NCBI GenBank assembly: GCA_036939975.1
Contig: JALLPB010000785.1
Coordinates: 1 to 12,971, forward strand
DNA length: 12,971 nucleotides
DNA from: Cyclostephanos tholiformis
Taxonomy: Eukaryota; Bacillariophyta; Thalassiosirophyceae; Thalassiosirales; Thalassiosiraceae
Direction of reading: 5' to 3'
Shown here piece after piece: positions 1 through 8,120 of this stretch; positions within the stretch are counted from its first letter, which is position 1; every line of letters begins with the position of its first letter. The translations under genes were made by a program, and so were the position numbers. The notes under the pieces were generated by a model. It did no database searches. It was not told where the DNA came from and saw only the letters and a program-made list of their open reading frames with translations.

Positions 1-572
1 CGTAGGAAGACATACCACAAATGACGGAAAAATTGGCACAGATTCGCGAGAAAATAAGGTCGAAAATGAAGGTATTAAAGTAAATTCTGGTGCGATATAG
101 TCAACCCCTTTGAAGAGCAAATTTAAAAAATCTAGGGATGATCAAACCTCATAATCTTGTGTTACTCAGCACTCCTCTTCTCTACAATGTGTAGTAAAAA
201 TTGTAGCATCATCACCTACACTCTCATACATGCCCTTTTTGAGGCTTCCTGATTCCAGCATAGGCTTTGACTATGTTCAACAAATGAAAAACATATGAAT
301 TGGTAAACTAAAATTTAGAGTAATCTTGTTGTAAAAGAATGGGGTCAATTCTATTTTTTCTTAAGTAGAAAATGAAGCTGATCACTTTCTCATGTGATTA
401 AGCTTAACTTCAAGAAGATCAAAAGTTATGAATTTGTATGATCACTTTACCCAACCCAGGCTGCAACGGTGTGAAGCTTTTTATGTATATCTTCATACTA
501 TTCCTTTCTTGGCTTCTGTGTATGTTTCAGTCAACTTACAGTATTTCAAAAAATGTCACAAGAAAGTATAAT
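1..572. other. No supported gene; AT-rich decayed DNA
   Basis: Both strands are full of stops and no domain is recognisable. The stretch lies downstream, in the minus-strand sense, of the Gag-like remnant and may be its further decayed continuation, but I could not follow any frame with confidence. A short open stretch runs in from the left edge to a TAG ending at base 100 on the plus strand; it is too short to call. Confidence 0.5.
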
Positions 573-1020
573 AGGATCTTGGATTGCATTGAGAAAGGTT
601 GTGCTCTGAGTTTTATTGTCAAATAACACACCCTCTTTGGCCACAAAGTGGTAGTAGAAAGTGAATGAGTGGACAAATTTGAAGTATCCCCGTCAAACCA
701 AGCAGGCATGATTAGTGGATGCACCAAAGGAGGTCATAGTGATTGCCCATCTCTGCATGAACCATATTGAAAAGGGTGGTAACACAGGTTTGTGTTTTTG
801 GTATTAGTGGTGGGAGTACTTCCATCAGAACAAGTGCAATAGCTGAGTATTGTGGAAGGCCCATACCCAATAGACAGAGTGCTTCAAAACCCATCTCAAT
901 GCTGATGCAATCAAAAGGCATGAGTGCCATCAGATAAATCATTGAAGTCTTCTGGAACATGTTGTAGAACTCCACCATGGATTCAACATTGATAGAAGTT
1001 AATTGAGCAAGGTAGGTTGG
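573..1020 (-). pseudogene. Gag-like retroelement remnant (tentative)
   Basis: Two minus-strand pieces in different frames read as one decayed protein. The first is open from 978 to 712 and contains a hydrophobic helix-like stretch, PFDCISIEMGFEALCLLGMG, then the pattern MEVLPPL and finally GNHYDLLW. The second runs from 689 to 573 and contains FKFVHSFTFYYHFVAKEG followed by LFDNKTQSTTFLNAIQ. The order of these motifs (PFD, a GxG-QYS segment, LPPLIP, a YDLLW block, a FYYxFxAKxG block, a TFLNAI block) matches what I remember of Gag-like hypothetical proteins encoded by diatom retroelements. That is memory and I could not check it. At least one frameshift and a TAA separate the pieces, so it is not functional. 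No zinc knuckle, protease, reverse transcriptase or integrase segment was found beside it, so only a Gag-like middle portion survives. It could instead be another repeated hypothetical family. Confidence 0.38.
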
Positions 1021-1889
1021 CCCTTCTCAAGGATTTTGTCAACCTGAAGGCCATGGTTTTAGTATTGGTCCTCCCACTATTCCAAAACCAAAACAAAATC
1101 ATGGATGTGTATGCTGGTCTGGTAGCAGGCTGGGATGTCCAACATGTTGAGTTTGGTGTAGCCACATTGATGAACAAGATTCATAGTGAGAGGTACATAT
1201 TTGTTGTCCCCCCCATGATAATGTCTATCACCGAGGCCTGCAATCTGCGATGTCCAGCGGGCTCATCCTGGGTGCCATGGTCAGTCTCTTGTGATACGTG
1301 TGTCAGGGGGAGATAATGCACCCGCAAGTCAAGTTCCTGTCAGTGTGTGAGTGCTTGTTTTAGCCTGTGGCCATATCTTATTGTTGACTGTCTTTATATT
1401 GTGTCCTAAGGTTGGTGCTGGGGCATGTTCATCTCGGCAAGGGTCGTCCTGCATGGATAGTGGAAACTGGCGGTGGTGCCGATGTCCTTGTCAATTCTAG
1501 GGTGCCTGATGTGCAGCATGGGCGCCAGTGTCATCAACAGTTGGGCCCTGTGCCGGTGTGTTCTGACCAAAGGTAGGATTAGATGTGTGTCTCCGTTCCT
1601 GGAGGAACTGGGATCCCAGACTTGGACTGTGGGGCCTGACATCTGTTCATCCAAATTAGGGGGTCCACAAGGAAAAATGTCATTTTTTAAAATAGCCTCT
1701 AGACCAATTCTGAGTCTCCCAATTCACTCAAAAGTATATCAATATGATCCCTGTTAAGTGTTGTTAAAAAATGACCCCTTCCTTACAACAAACCCCCCAA
1801 AAGTTGACTTTTTGCATAAGTGACTGGAAAAGTGATTGACTATTGACTTACCCTATACTTGCTCTTGTAGCAAGGAAATACCTTTAATG
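1021..1889. other. No supported gene
   Basis: Open frames of 80-100 codons exist on both strands (for example 1017-1316 plus, 1406-1654 minus), but none shows a domain, and opposing frames overlap each other. Bases 1420-1640 are somewhat richer in G and C than their flanks. At 1658-1669 there is the 12-mer AGGGGGTCCACA, which recurs inverted at 8111-8122. Confidence 0.5.
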
Positions 1890-2346
1890 GAAGCTACCAA
1901 CCCCCATTGACTGTATCCCACATCAATATTGGATGTATACAAAGTGTTTTAGCACCTTGATATGTTGTGGATGGGCATATGTGTACACCCTTATGCCATA
2001 ATACATGTGCAGTTGGGGGTAATTTTAGGAAAAATGGGGTATGAGTGAGCCTGTATGGTGTTGTGGTGTCATGGCTGAGGCTGCCAACCTCCATAGATGG
2101 CATCCTACATCCAAAATGGGTATTTGATATGCTGTGGATGGGCACAAGGGTGCACCCATACACTTACACTTGTGCAGGTGAGGGTGAACTTTAGGAAAAA
2201 ATGGGGTATGGCTGAGCACAGTATGATGTTTTGGTGTCATGACCTAACCCCCATTGACTGTATCCCACATCCATATCTTTGAATGCAAAGGGTTTAGCAC
2301 CTTGCTGTGTTATGAGCGGGCATATGGGTGCATCCTTACACCATTG
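1890..2346. repeat. Degenerate tandem repeat, unit about 165-190 bp, 2.5 copies
   Basis: Copy 1 spans about 1890-2078, copy 2 about 2079-2243 and a partial copy 3 about 2244-2346. Landmarks recur in the same order: CCAACCCCCATTGACTGTAT (1897), CCAACCTCCATAGATGGCAT (2084) and AACCCCCATTGACTGTATCC (2245); then the ATGGGCATATG / GATGGGCACAAGG / GCGGGCATATGG group; then a TTTTAGGAAAAATGGGGTATG-like block (2021-2041 and 2190-2211); then GGTGTCATG at the end of copies 1 and 2. Copies 1 and 3 are closer to each other than to copy 2 at the start of the unit. No coding function is seen. The unit may be a satellite or part of an element's non-coding end. Confidence 0.8.
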
Positions 2347-2387
2347 AAGGTAACTATGATCTATGATGGCAAGTCAACTATGGTGGC

Positions 2388-2415
2388 GGCTACTATGGTA
2401 AGGCTACTATGGCAT
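2388..2415. repeat. 14-bp tandem duplication
   Basis: GGCTACTATGGTAA is followed directly by GGCTACTATGGCAT, 12 of 14 bases identical. Nearby CTATGGTG (from 2379) and CACCATAG are inverted with respect to each other, so short hairpins are possible. This looks like local slippage. Confidence 0.7.
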
Positions 2416-3019
2416 CACCATAGTCCTTTTTACCATTTTATTTGATTGCAATAAAAACAACTCTAAGAATTACACCACCTTTAAAGTATTAATACTCCAA
2501 GGTTTTGATGCAGATGCAAAGTTTTATCACAATGCCATGCAGTTGATTTGTTGGACAAACAACACCCAACAACAAGTCCTCCTTCCCCCCTCCTCCTCCA
2601 CCTCCTTCTCTCCCTCCTTCCCCCCCTCCAACTCTTCCTTGTCATGGATGGCATCATCTTGGGTTTTGGCCATCTCCCAGCCTTTTAGTTGATTGTTTTG
2701 TTACCTGGCCCCTCCTTTGTCTCTCCAATGTGTCCCCACTGCCACTGCCATGCCTCACTGTGGTCCATTCATGTGGACATTGCCTCTTGATTGCTTAATC
2801 CCCCACCCCTGCCTTTTACTCCCCACTAAAACCATCTTTTCCAACTTGCCTCTAACCTCCTCAGTCGCCCTCCCTTCTGCCAGCTACATTGGGTAAGCAT
2901 CATTGGTTGATTGTTGTTTACTAAGCCAAGAACAGCATCAACTCAAACACATCATGGCTTGTCAAAAGACAATAGAACCCTTGCACACAATCAAAACAGC
3001 AAGTGATTGCATTTTACCA
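2416..3019. other. No supported gene; includes polypyrimidine tract 2577-2629
   Basis: No domain-bearing reading frame is visible. Bases 2577-2629 are all C or T except one A at 2600, which makes a 53-base polypyrimidine tract able in principle to form triplex DNA. A plus-strand open frame at 2693-2896 is proline- and leucine-rich through base composition and shows no family features. Confidence 0.55.
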
Positions 3020-3178
3020 TACCCTCACTGAAAAACTGCCTGCGCCCCAAATGCCTATTTTTAGTGTACCCTTTTTTACGCTAATGATTACTCACTGTTC
3101 GTGTTTGAAATTTTAGTTCACCTTGCCCAGTGGCAAGACTTATTACAAATTCATCTAAAGCTGTAATGTATTTTATCT

Positions 3179-3383
3179 TACCCACTGATATAGAATAAAG
3201 TTTTTGTGTACCTCGTCACTAGATCAGATGTCTGTTTTAATTTACCTCACAATACACTAGTCCTGGGTTTAATCTCTGAGTCCCACATTCATGGTTGGAT
3301 TATTGTGCTAGAATACCTTACATAATCAGAGCTAATTTTATGTTTGCCTCACAATTAGTTAGAATAGTTGTATCTTACCTCAA
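3179..3383 (+). repeat. Left array of TACCTCAC-type cores, period about 30-35 bp
   Basis: Core-like 8-mers start at 3179 (TACCCACT), 3209 (TACCTCGT), 3243 (TACCTCAC), 3281 (TCCCACAT, weak), 3314 (TACCTTAC), 3345 (TGCCTCAC) and 3376 (TACCTCAA). Spacings are 30, 34, 38, 33, 31 and 31. The sequence between cores is AT-rich and more diverged. A weaker copy (TTCACCTT, 3116) lies two periods further left. The cores are the reverse complement of those at 5649-5861. Confidence 0.65.
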
Positions 3384-3606
3384 ATTAGACTACAGAATCA
3401 TTAGGGTTTATTATTTGGTACCAATGGGTAGAAAGTAGTCTCACCAAAAACACAGATAGATTGCATAGAATATATCTGGTATCACCTAACACACAACTCC
3501 TGTAATGAGCCCCTCCCCTTACAACTAATATCATATTAACACAGCCCCTTCCTGTCCTTTGCTGTGAACATCATTGTTGTTCTCATCCAGCATGCTCTGT
3601 TGTTTT

Positions 3607-5495
3607 CTACTGCCAACTCATCCAACATTGTTGTATGAGAGGCTCAATTTTGTCTGCTGTGAACTTTTTTGCAACCCTGCACAGAATGATGAAACAAACC
3701 TTTGTCACATGGTTGAACTTCCCACAAACCAAACAATGCATTCTTGTTGTCCCCGATGTTCTTTTTTTGATTTTTTGCATCTTCTTCCTTAGGACAGTTG
3801 TTGTGGCAAGCAAGGGTGCAAAATAGATTGCATGAAGAACTTGAATGGTGGTGCCTCCACAGTAGCACCCAACTGCTTCATGAGTATGTCCACATGTTTC
3901 TTCTTCCACTCAGTCACAAATGGCACATGCATGTTAGGCAACAGTGGAGCAAGACTCTGTTCCTTCCTACAAGTCATCTCCTCAGCAATAACAATCTCCT
4001 CCATGTAACGAATAATGTCTCTCCTACCCTTGAGCTCTATCTAAACATGATGTCCTTCTTTCATCAATATCTCCTGGAGAACCAGCACATATCCCACATT
4101 ATTCAATGCATCTCCAAGAATAAGCTTTCATGATTTGGAAAATCTGGGGAAATTGCTAGCATGAAGCAATACTTGTATCTGTATGGCTTCAACATCACCT
4201 GGAGCACCTGGTTAAACACCATGGGAGTCTTGGCAATGGTTGATGCAATGAGCGGAACAACCCAGGCTGCTTTATAAGGCAAATGCTTCTTGGTCTTGTA
4301 GTCTTCACCATGCTCCCTTTCCACCAACTCACACAGGTCGTCATCTGCGGCTGTTGACTCCTCAACACAGACCTGACACTGCTGATTCTCTACCAATGGG
4401 ACTCTACGTTTGTTGCGTATCCTTTAAAATTTGTTCCTTTACAAAGCAACTTGGTGGAGTCACTCTTCCTTGTTGAGAAATATATATGTCTCAGATTGGC
4501 CTCTTCAGCATTTTGGAGGTTTATTATATCACAATTGGGGAATGTCAATCCAACAGACAAGCGGTCCTTGCAAACTTCATCCATTGGCCTTAGTGTTGGT
4601 GACAGGTTACCACTTAATCCAGCAATGTCTTCATTAGCGTTCCACTTGGAACGTTCAGCATTTTTCAGCCTCTCATGCCTTGTGATGTCAATATACTTTT
4701 TCCGCTCCTTCAGAAAGGCTGCTCCAGTAAGTGACCTCTTGGCAGCAAACATGCCATTGTGACAAGGCTCCTCCAGCTCCCCCTTCACACACTGGCACCA
4801 ACGCCTCCCAACGCTAACTCTCTTCAAACACTCAGACTCACTTCACTTCTCTTCCTTATTTAGTGCTTCATCATGCATTAGGCATTCCCCACCCTCAGTG
4901 CTGTCATTGTTCTCCTCCTCCCATTCAGGGTCATCAGCATTACTTGACTTCCTTGAGTACTCATCATCATATTCATCAGAAATTGGATCGTTGAGATTAT
5001 CCAGACAAGAAGCAAAATCTGGAAAATAGTTCTCTTGTACTTCTCCTGAAGTTTTTGTGCCACGATTTGGTCTAGTACGAGGATTAAATTCAGCATTGGA
5101 ATCGTTGCCCCAATCATTGTCTAAAACTTGACAATTATAATTGTCATCTCCTCCCCCTGCGGCACTTGGTACACTGGCACCATGGTCTGCTCTGGCATCT
5201 TCTCCATCAACAATGCTCCATGTACTAATATGTCTACTCCCCCCCCCCACAATGATATTGTAGTCTGTAAGTCATCAAGGTGCAGCAAACTGGGTGAGCA
5301 GTGGTGCTGGCTACATGGAGGCAGTTCAACAGGAGTCAGCATGCATACCATGTCTGCAGGTTGGTTCTCACTGTGATGCACACTGGTGCACCTCCTCGTG
5401 GCGTAGGGGTAAGTCGCATATGTATTTGCCTTGGTGATTGAGCTTCTTGCACTGCACCTTGTGGCATGGTAGTGATTAGCACTTGTATTTGCCAT
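3607..5495 (-). pseudogene. MULE-like transposase pseudogene, apparently lacking its DDE region
   Basis: Minus-strand frames line up as one decayed protein. An ATG at 5495 opens a low-complexity N-terminus, with an in-frame stop upstream near 5540. The frame shifts at a run of ten C (5239-5248), then passes an acidic Asp/Glu-rich linker (5250-4846) ending in TGA at 4843-4845. In the same frame follows a block with VGLTFPNCDIINL and AEEANLRHIYFS (about 4600-4440), a frameshift near 4396, LPYKAAWVVPLIASTIAK, a frameshift near 4110, and GYVLVLQEILMKEGHHV before a TAG. The last pieces are PPFKFFMQSI and a Cys/His end, C-x2-C-x4-H-x4-C (about 3700-3740), stopping at 3607-3609. The blocks recall the N-terminal half of MULE-type proteins from centric diatoms; this is memory, unchecked. 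The several hundred residues expected for the catalytic DDE core seem absent between the FKFF block and the Cys-rich end, so this may be a deletion derivative. Confidence 0.6.
5368..5493 (-). repeat. 63-bp tandem duplication in the N-terminal coding region
   Basis: Two adjacent 63-bp units (5368-5430 and 5431-5493) are clearly related in their last 33 bases: GTGGCGTAGGGGTAAG at 5398 corresponds to GTGGCATGGTAGTGAT at 5461, and both units end in TGTATTTGCC. In the minus reading frame this gives two related 21-residue units that begin ANTSANHYHAT and ANTYATYPYAT. The duplication keeps the frame, as expected if it arose while the gene was coding. Confidence 0.65.
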
Positions 5496-5648
5496 TGCGA
5501 TGGAGCCATCCAATGAGATGGGGAGGTGATGAGTAATTCAATTTATGGAGTTTTTGGCTGGTTGGACAAAGGTGAAAAGAAAAAACATGTGAGTTAAACA
5601 GACAGGAACCTATGGCATGACTCATTGGCAGAACTCAGATTTGTCTAT

Positions 5649-5861
5649 GTGAGGTATATTGATACACATAATGAGCTTCAGTAAGGTACATTCACAGTTA
5701 TTTATCTGTAAATAGGTGTAAACTAAAATAAAAGTCATCTGAGTGGTTGCAACTGTTCTTTCATTAAAAGTGAGGTATAACAAAGTAGTAGTTTTGTGTG
5801 AGGTAGAATACATTCTATATTAGTAATTGGAGAAAAATTACAATATTATTACCGTGAGGTA
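5649..5861 (-). repeat. Right array of GTGAGGTA cores, period about 28-32 bp or multiples
   Basis: GTGAGGTA is found exactly at 5649, 5770, 5798 and 5854, and GTAAGGTA at 5681. Distances are 32, 89, 28 and 56, close to 1, 3, 1 and 2 periods of about 29 bp. Weak core-like sequences fall where missing units would be (near 5713, 5741 and 5826). GTAAGGTA is the exact reverse complement of the left copy at 3314, and GTGAGGTA of the left copy at 3243. Confidence 0.7.
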
Positions 5862-6300
5862 CTATAAATACCAAACTGCAACATTAACCCTCTTTCACCC
5901 TCATTTCATTTTTTACATCTTCATATATCACGTTTTAGCATTTTAGTTTTTCAAATATACACACTTTGGTAGTATTATGTTCGTGTATCACACTATATTA
6001 ATATTGCATGGTCATGTATCATACAACTTGGTTGTGAGCTGGTAATGTAAGCACACAGGCGTTTTTGTCTGGTTCTTCTGCCACACCTAGTTTGATTCTT
6101 TCTCAGCCCATTTTTGGCAAACTGACCCCTTCTTGCCTCATGTTGCCCTGTCCATTATTTTGCCTCGCCGGTACTTAGTTGCACTTGGCATATCTTGCAC
6201 TTATAGGTTCAACCAAAGGGAACTGGCACCTCCTCTGCCACTACTTTAAGATTGCCACTCCTTTTACTGTCATCACCTCACCTGTATCACACCTGCTGTT
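5862..6300. other. AT-rich DNA with a 31-bp-offset direct repeat; no gene
   Basis: No coding frame is supported. ATGTTCGTGTATCACAC (5977-5993) and ATGGTCATGTATCATAC (6008-6024) match at 14 of 17 bases with a 31-bp offset, similar to the period of the adjacent array, although the core motif differs. This stretch may contain the outer end of the MULE-like element. Confidence 0.5.
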
Positions 6301-7063
6301 TGACAGAGCACAGAAAAATGCCTATGCTCAAGAAGCCAGTGGCAAAGGGCAAATTGGCAAAGGGCAAGTCCCCCACTAAGGCAGTGTCTGCAGGTGCTTG
6401 TGTTGCCCTCTCAGCAGCGTTGTCGGGAGCCTCAACATGCACCTCTGCCACCACCTTATTCCTCCTCTTGTCAACCAGCAATCTCATTGTTTTTGTCATT
6501 TTAATTGTCATTGTTGAGGAGCATGATGATTTGTCTTCTGCCATGGTCAATGCCTTTGCCACCGCTGCCATTTTCCACATTTTCTTTGTGGATGTTCAAG
6601 TCCCCAACCATCACCACCGCCCCCCCAGTCTTTGTCTTTGTCTTTGTCTTTGTCATCATTGGCCTTTGTCTTGTTGTCATGCCATCTTTCATACTGTTGG
6701 CGGACACCTTTGTTGTCTTGCTCATTATTGCCATTGCTCAGCCATGTAGTAGCTGTCACCATCGCACAGTAGCATAGTTGGGCCATTGCCAACACTGCTG
6801 CCACCAACAATGTCTCACAGTTGCCACTGTCAATGACACTGCCGATGCCATCACTGTTTGGTTGTTGTGTTTGTTTTAATGCTGCCATCATGCCATTGCC
6901 ATTGCTAGTCATGCTATTGCTGTTGCCATCACGCAGTTGTGTCATTGCCTCTATCACCATCGCCCATGTAGCTGGCGCAATTAGGATACCCTATTTCCCC
7001 CATGGAAAAGCCGCTCCCATTGCCCCCTTTCCCCTGTTTTTGAGAATATGGCTATTTGAAAGA
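6301..7063. other. Simple-sequence-rich DNA; no supported gene
   Basis: The stretch is built of TTG, TGCCA and TTTGTC-like words. It has a tandem 12-mer GGCAAAGGGCAA (6341-6352, 6356-6367) and a perfect (TTTGTC)4 at 6631-6654. Open frames on both strands reflect this composition: the minus strand reads DKDKDKDK, the plus strand reads strings of F, V and L. From ATG 6318 the plus strand begins with a basic K/A-rich segment (KKPVAKGKLAKGK), which could be the relic of a nuclear-protein N-terminus, but it runs into hydrophobic low complexity and has no further support. Confidence 0.5.
6631..6654. repeat. (TTTGTC)4 microsatellite
   Basis: Four perfect copies of the hexamer TTTGTC, preceded by GTC and a run of C. 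It gives Lys-Asp repeats on the minus strand in one frame. Typical slippage-prone microsatellite. Confidence 0.9.
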
Positions 7064-7490
7064 ATACGTTCACGAGCGTACGATATGACAAATACCTTAA
7101 TAACTTGAAGTATTTCGGAGTATACATGTGAGAAAGAATCAATGAGAAACCCGATTCACTCCAGCTACTCAACGGAGATGACCATCTGACTTTCGTACGT
7201 AGACAATACCGAAAAGGGATCGTGCGAATTAGACTGACGTGGTGGCGGCGCGTGCACTTTCTGGTAAAAAGCTTCGCATAGGTGTCAACTAAAAAGCACA
7301 TCCAGAAGTGCGGCGATCCCACGCTGTTTTGACCGTCTTATTATTCTTCTTTTAGACTTAATTCTACTTTAATTTGACTGAATAGCACGGGCCATCCTCG
7401 ACGATGGTGACCGATGCGGCTACGGCCATTTGTCTTCCGTAGTGACCATTTTAACTCATATTTAATCAAAGTAATGGTATGGTCATCGGT
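7064..7490. other. CpG-rich patch without recognised gene
   Basis: By eye I count about 29 CpG dinucleotides between 7021 and 7500, against about five in an equally long stretch such as 3001-3480. Examples are CGTACG at 7077-7082 and the GGCGGCGCG cluster near 7244. A minus-strand open frame of 113 codons (6981-7322) covers half of it but shows no domain. No tRNA-like arms, rRNA or snRNA signature was recognised. It could be a younger insertion, an unmethylated regulatory region or the edge of a gene with short exons; the sequence does not decide between these. Confidence 0.5.
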
Positions 7491-8120
7491 GATGCTAAGA
7501 AGAAATAATATTTTTTATTAATATAACTCACTTTCAATACCCCCATTCCACCCTTTCAACATCTTCACCCTAATGCAACCTAACACAGTTTAAATATTTA
7601 CAGTGGGGGGAGGAGGAGGATGGATTATATTGTAGGGGGGCGGGGGCAGCGAGGCCTCATGCAAATTTTGGCATCACAACGACCAGTGCTGCGCTTGTGC
7701 AAAATTATTTGGGGTTCAAGCAACAATAAACTGATGCCTGGACACTTGGTGCAAAAAGGGTGCAGGTGAAAAGTTCTGTCAGGAAGAAGCAGTCTTTTTA
7801 TATACTGAAGGCATGCAAGGGCAATTTGTCAGGCGGAAGGGGGAAAATGTTATAATGCTTTTGTTGTTTGCATGATGTTGCAATGCCAGGAGGGCAAAAT
7901 AAAAATTTGGCCAACGTTAGCACACTCACTGGGAGAGGCGATGATTTCTGTGCCCAAGGGAGAGATAAAGCATGCAAGGGTGGGACAAATATGCATTGTC
8001 ATGTTGAGGGGGACAAGGTAAAAAGTGACTCACTCTCCTGGGAGTCAAATCCATGGGCGACATGGAACTTGGGGCCTTATTTTATACCAATTTTTTGGCA
8101 GGAGCTCTCATGTGGACCCC
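7491..8120. other. No supported gene; purine-rich tracts
   Basis: The stretch begins AT-rich, then carries a G/A tract (from 7603, GTGGGGGGAGGAGGAGGATGG) and a second G-rich run near 7636. The 11-mer GCATGCAAGGG occurs twice in direct orientation (7811-7821 and 7970-7980). A plus-strand frame of 112 codons (7868-8206) has no recognisable domain and overlaps the minus-strand pseudogene, so it is not called. Confidence 0.5.

Larger units (their letters stand above)
3020..5861 (-). mobile_element. Decayed MULE-like DNA transposon with inverted subterminal arrays
   Basis: The proposed element comprises a broken transposase-like frame (3607-5495, minus) flanked on both sides, in inverted orientation, by arrays built on the same 8-bp core: TACCTCAC on the left and GTGAGGTA on the right. 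The outermost core-like copies set the limits given here; the true ends may lie further out. I did not find convincing long terminal inverted repeats. A weak candidate pair is AAAAACTGCCTGCGC at 3031-3045 and GCACACAGGCGTTTTT at 6051-6066. No target-site duplication was identified. Mutator-like elements commonly have long, sometimes internally repetitive ends; that such arrays are transposase binding sites here is inference. Confidence 0.5.

Noticed and set aside
2..100. Plus-strand open frame entering from the left edge, ending in TAG at 98-100
   Set aside because: Only 32 codons, no recognisable residues, and no upstream sequence to judge it.
1017..1316. Plus-strand 99-codon open frame
   Set aside because: No domain, and it overlaps minus-strand frames including the edge of the Gag-like remnant; composition alone can explain it.
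3179..5861. CRISPR-like array, because of the ~30-bp spacing
   Set aside because: Only 8 bases are conserved per unit, spacing is irregular, the two arrays are inverted to each other, and the window is eukaryotic.
6252..6960. Several long overlapping frames on both strands (plus 165 codons, minus 137 codons)
   Set aside because: All are low-complexity products of TTG, TGCCA and TTTGTC repeats; the frames on opposite strands cannot all be real and none has a domain.
6981..7322. Minus-strand 113-codon frame in the CpG-rich patch
   Set aside because: No domain or family pattern; half of the CpG-rich patch lies outside it, so it does not explain the patch.
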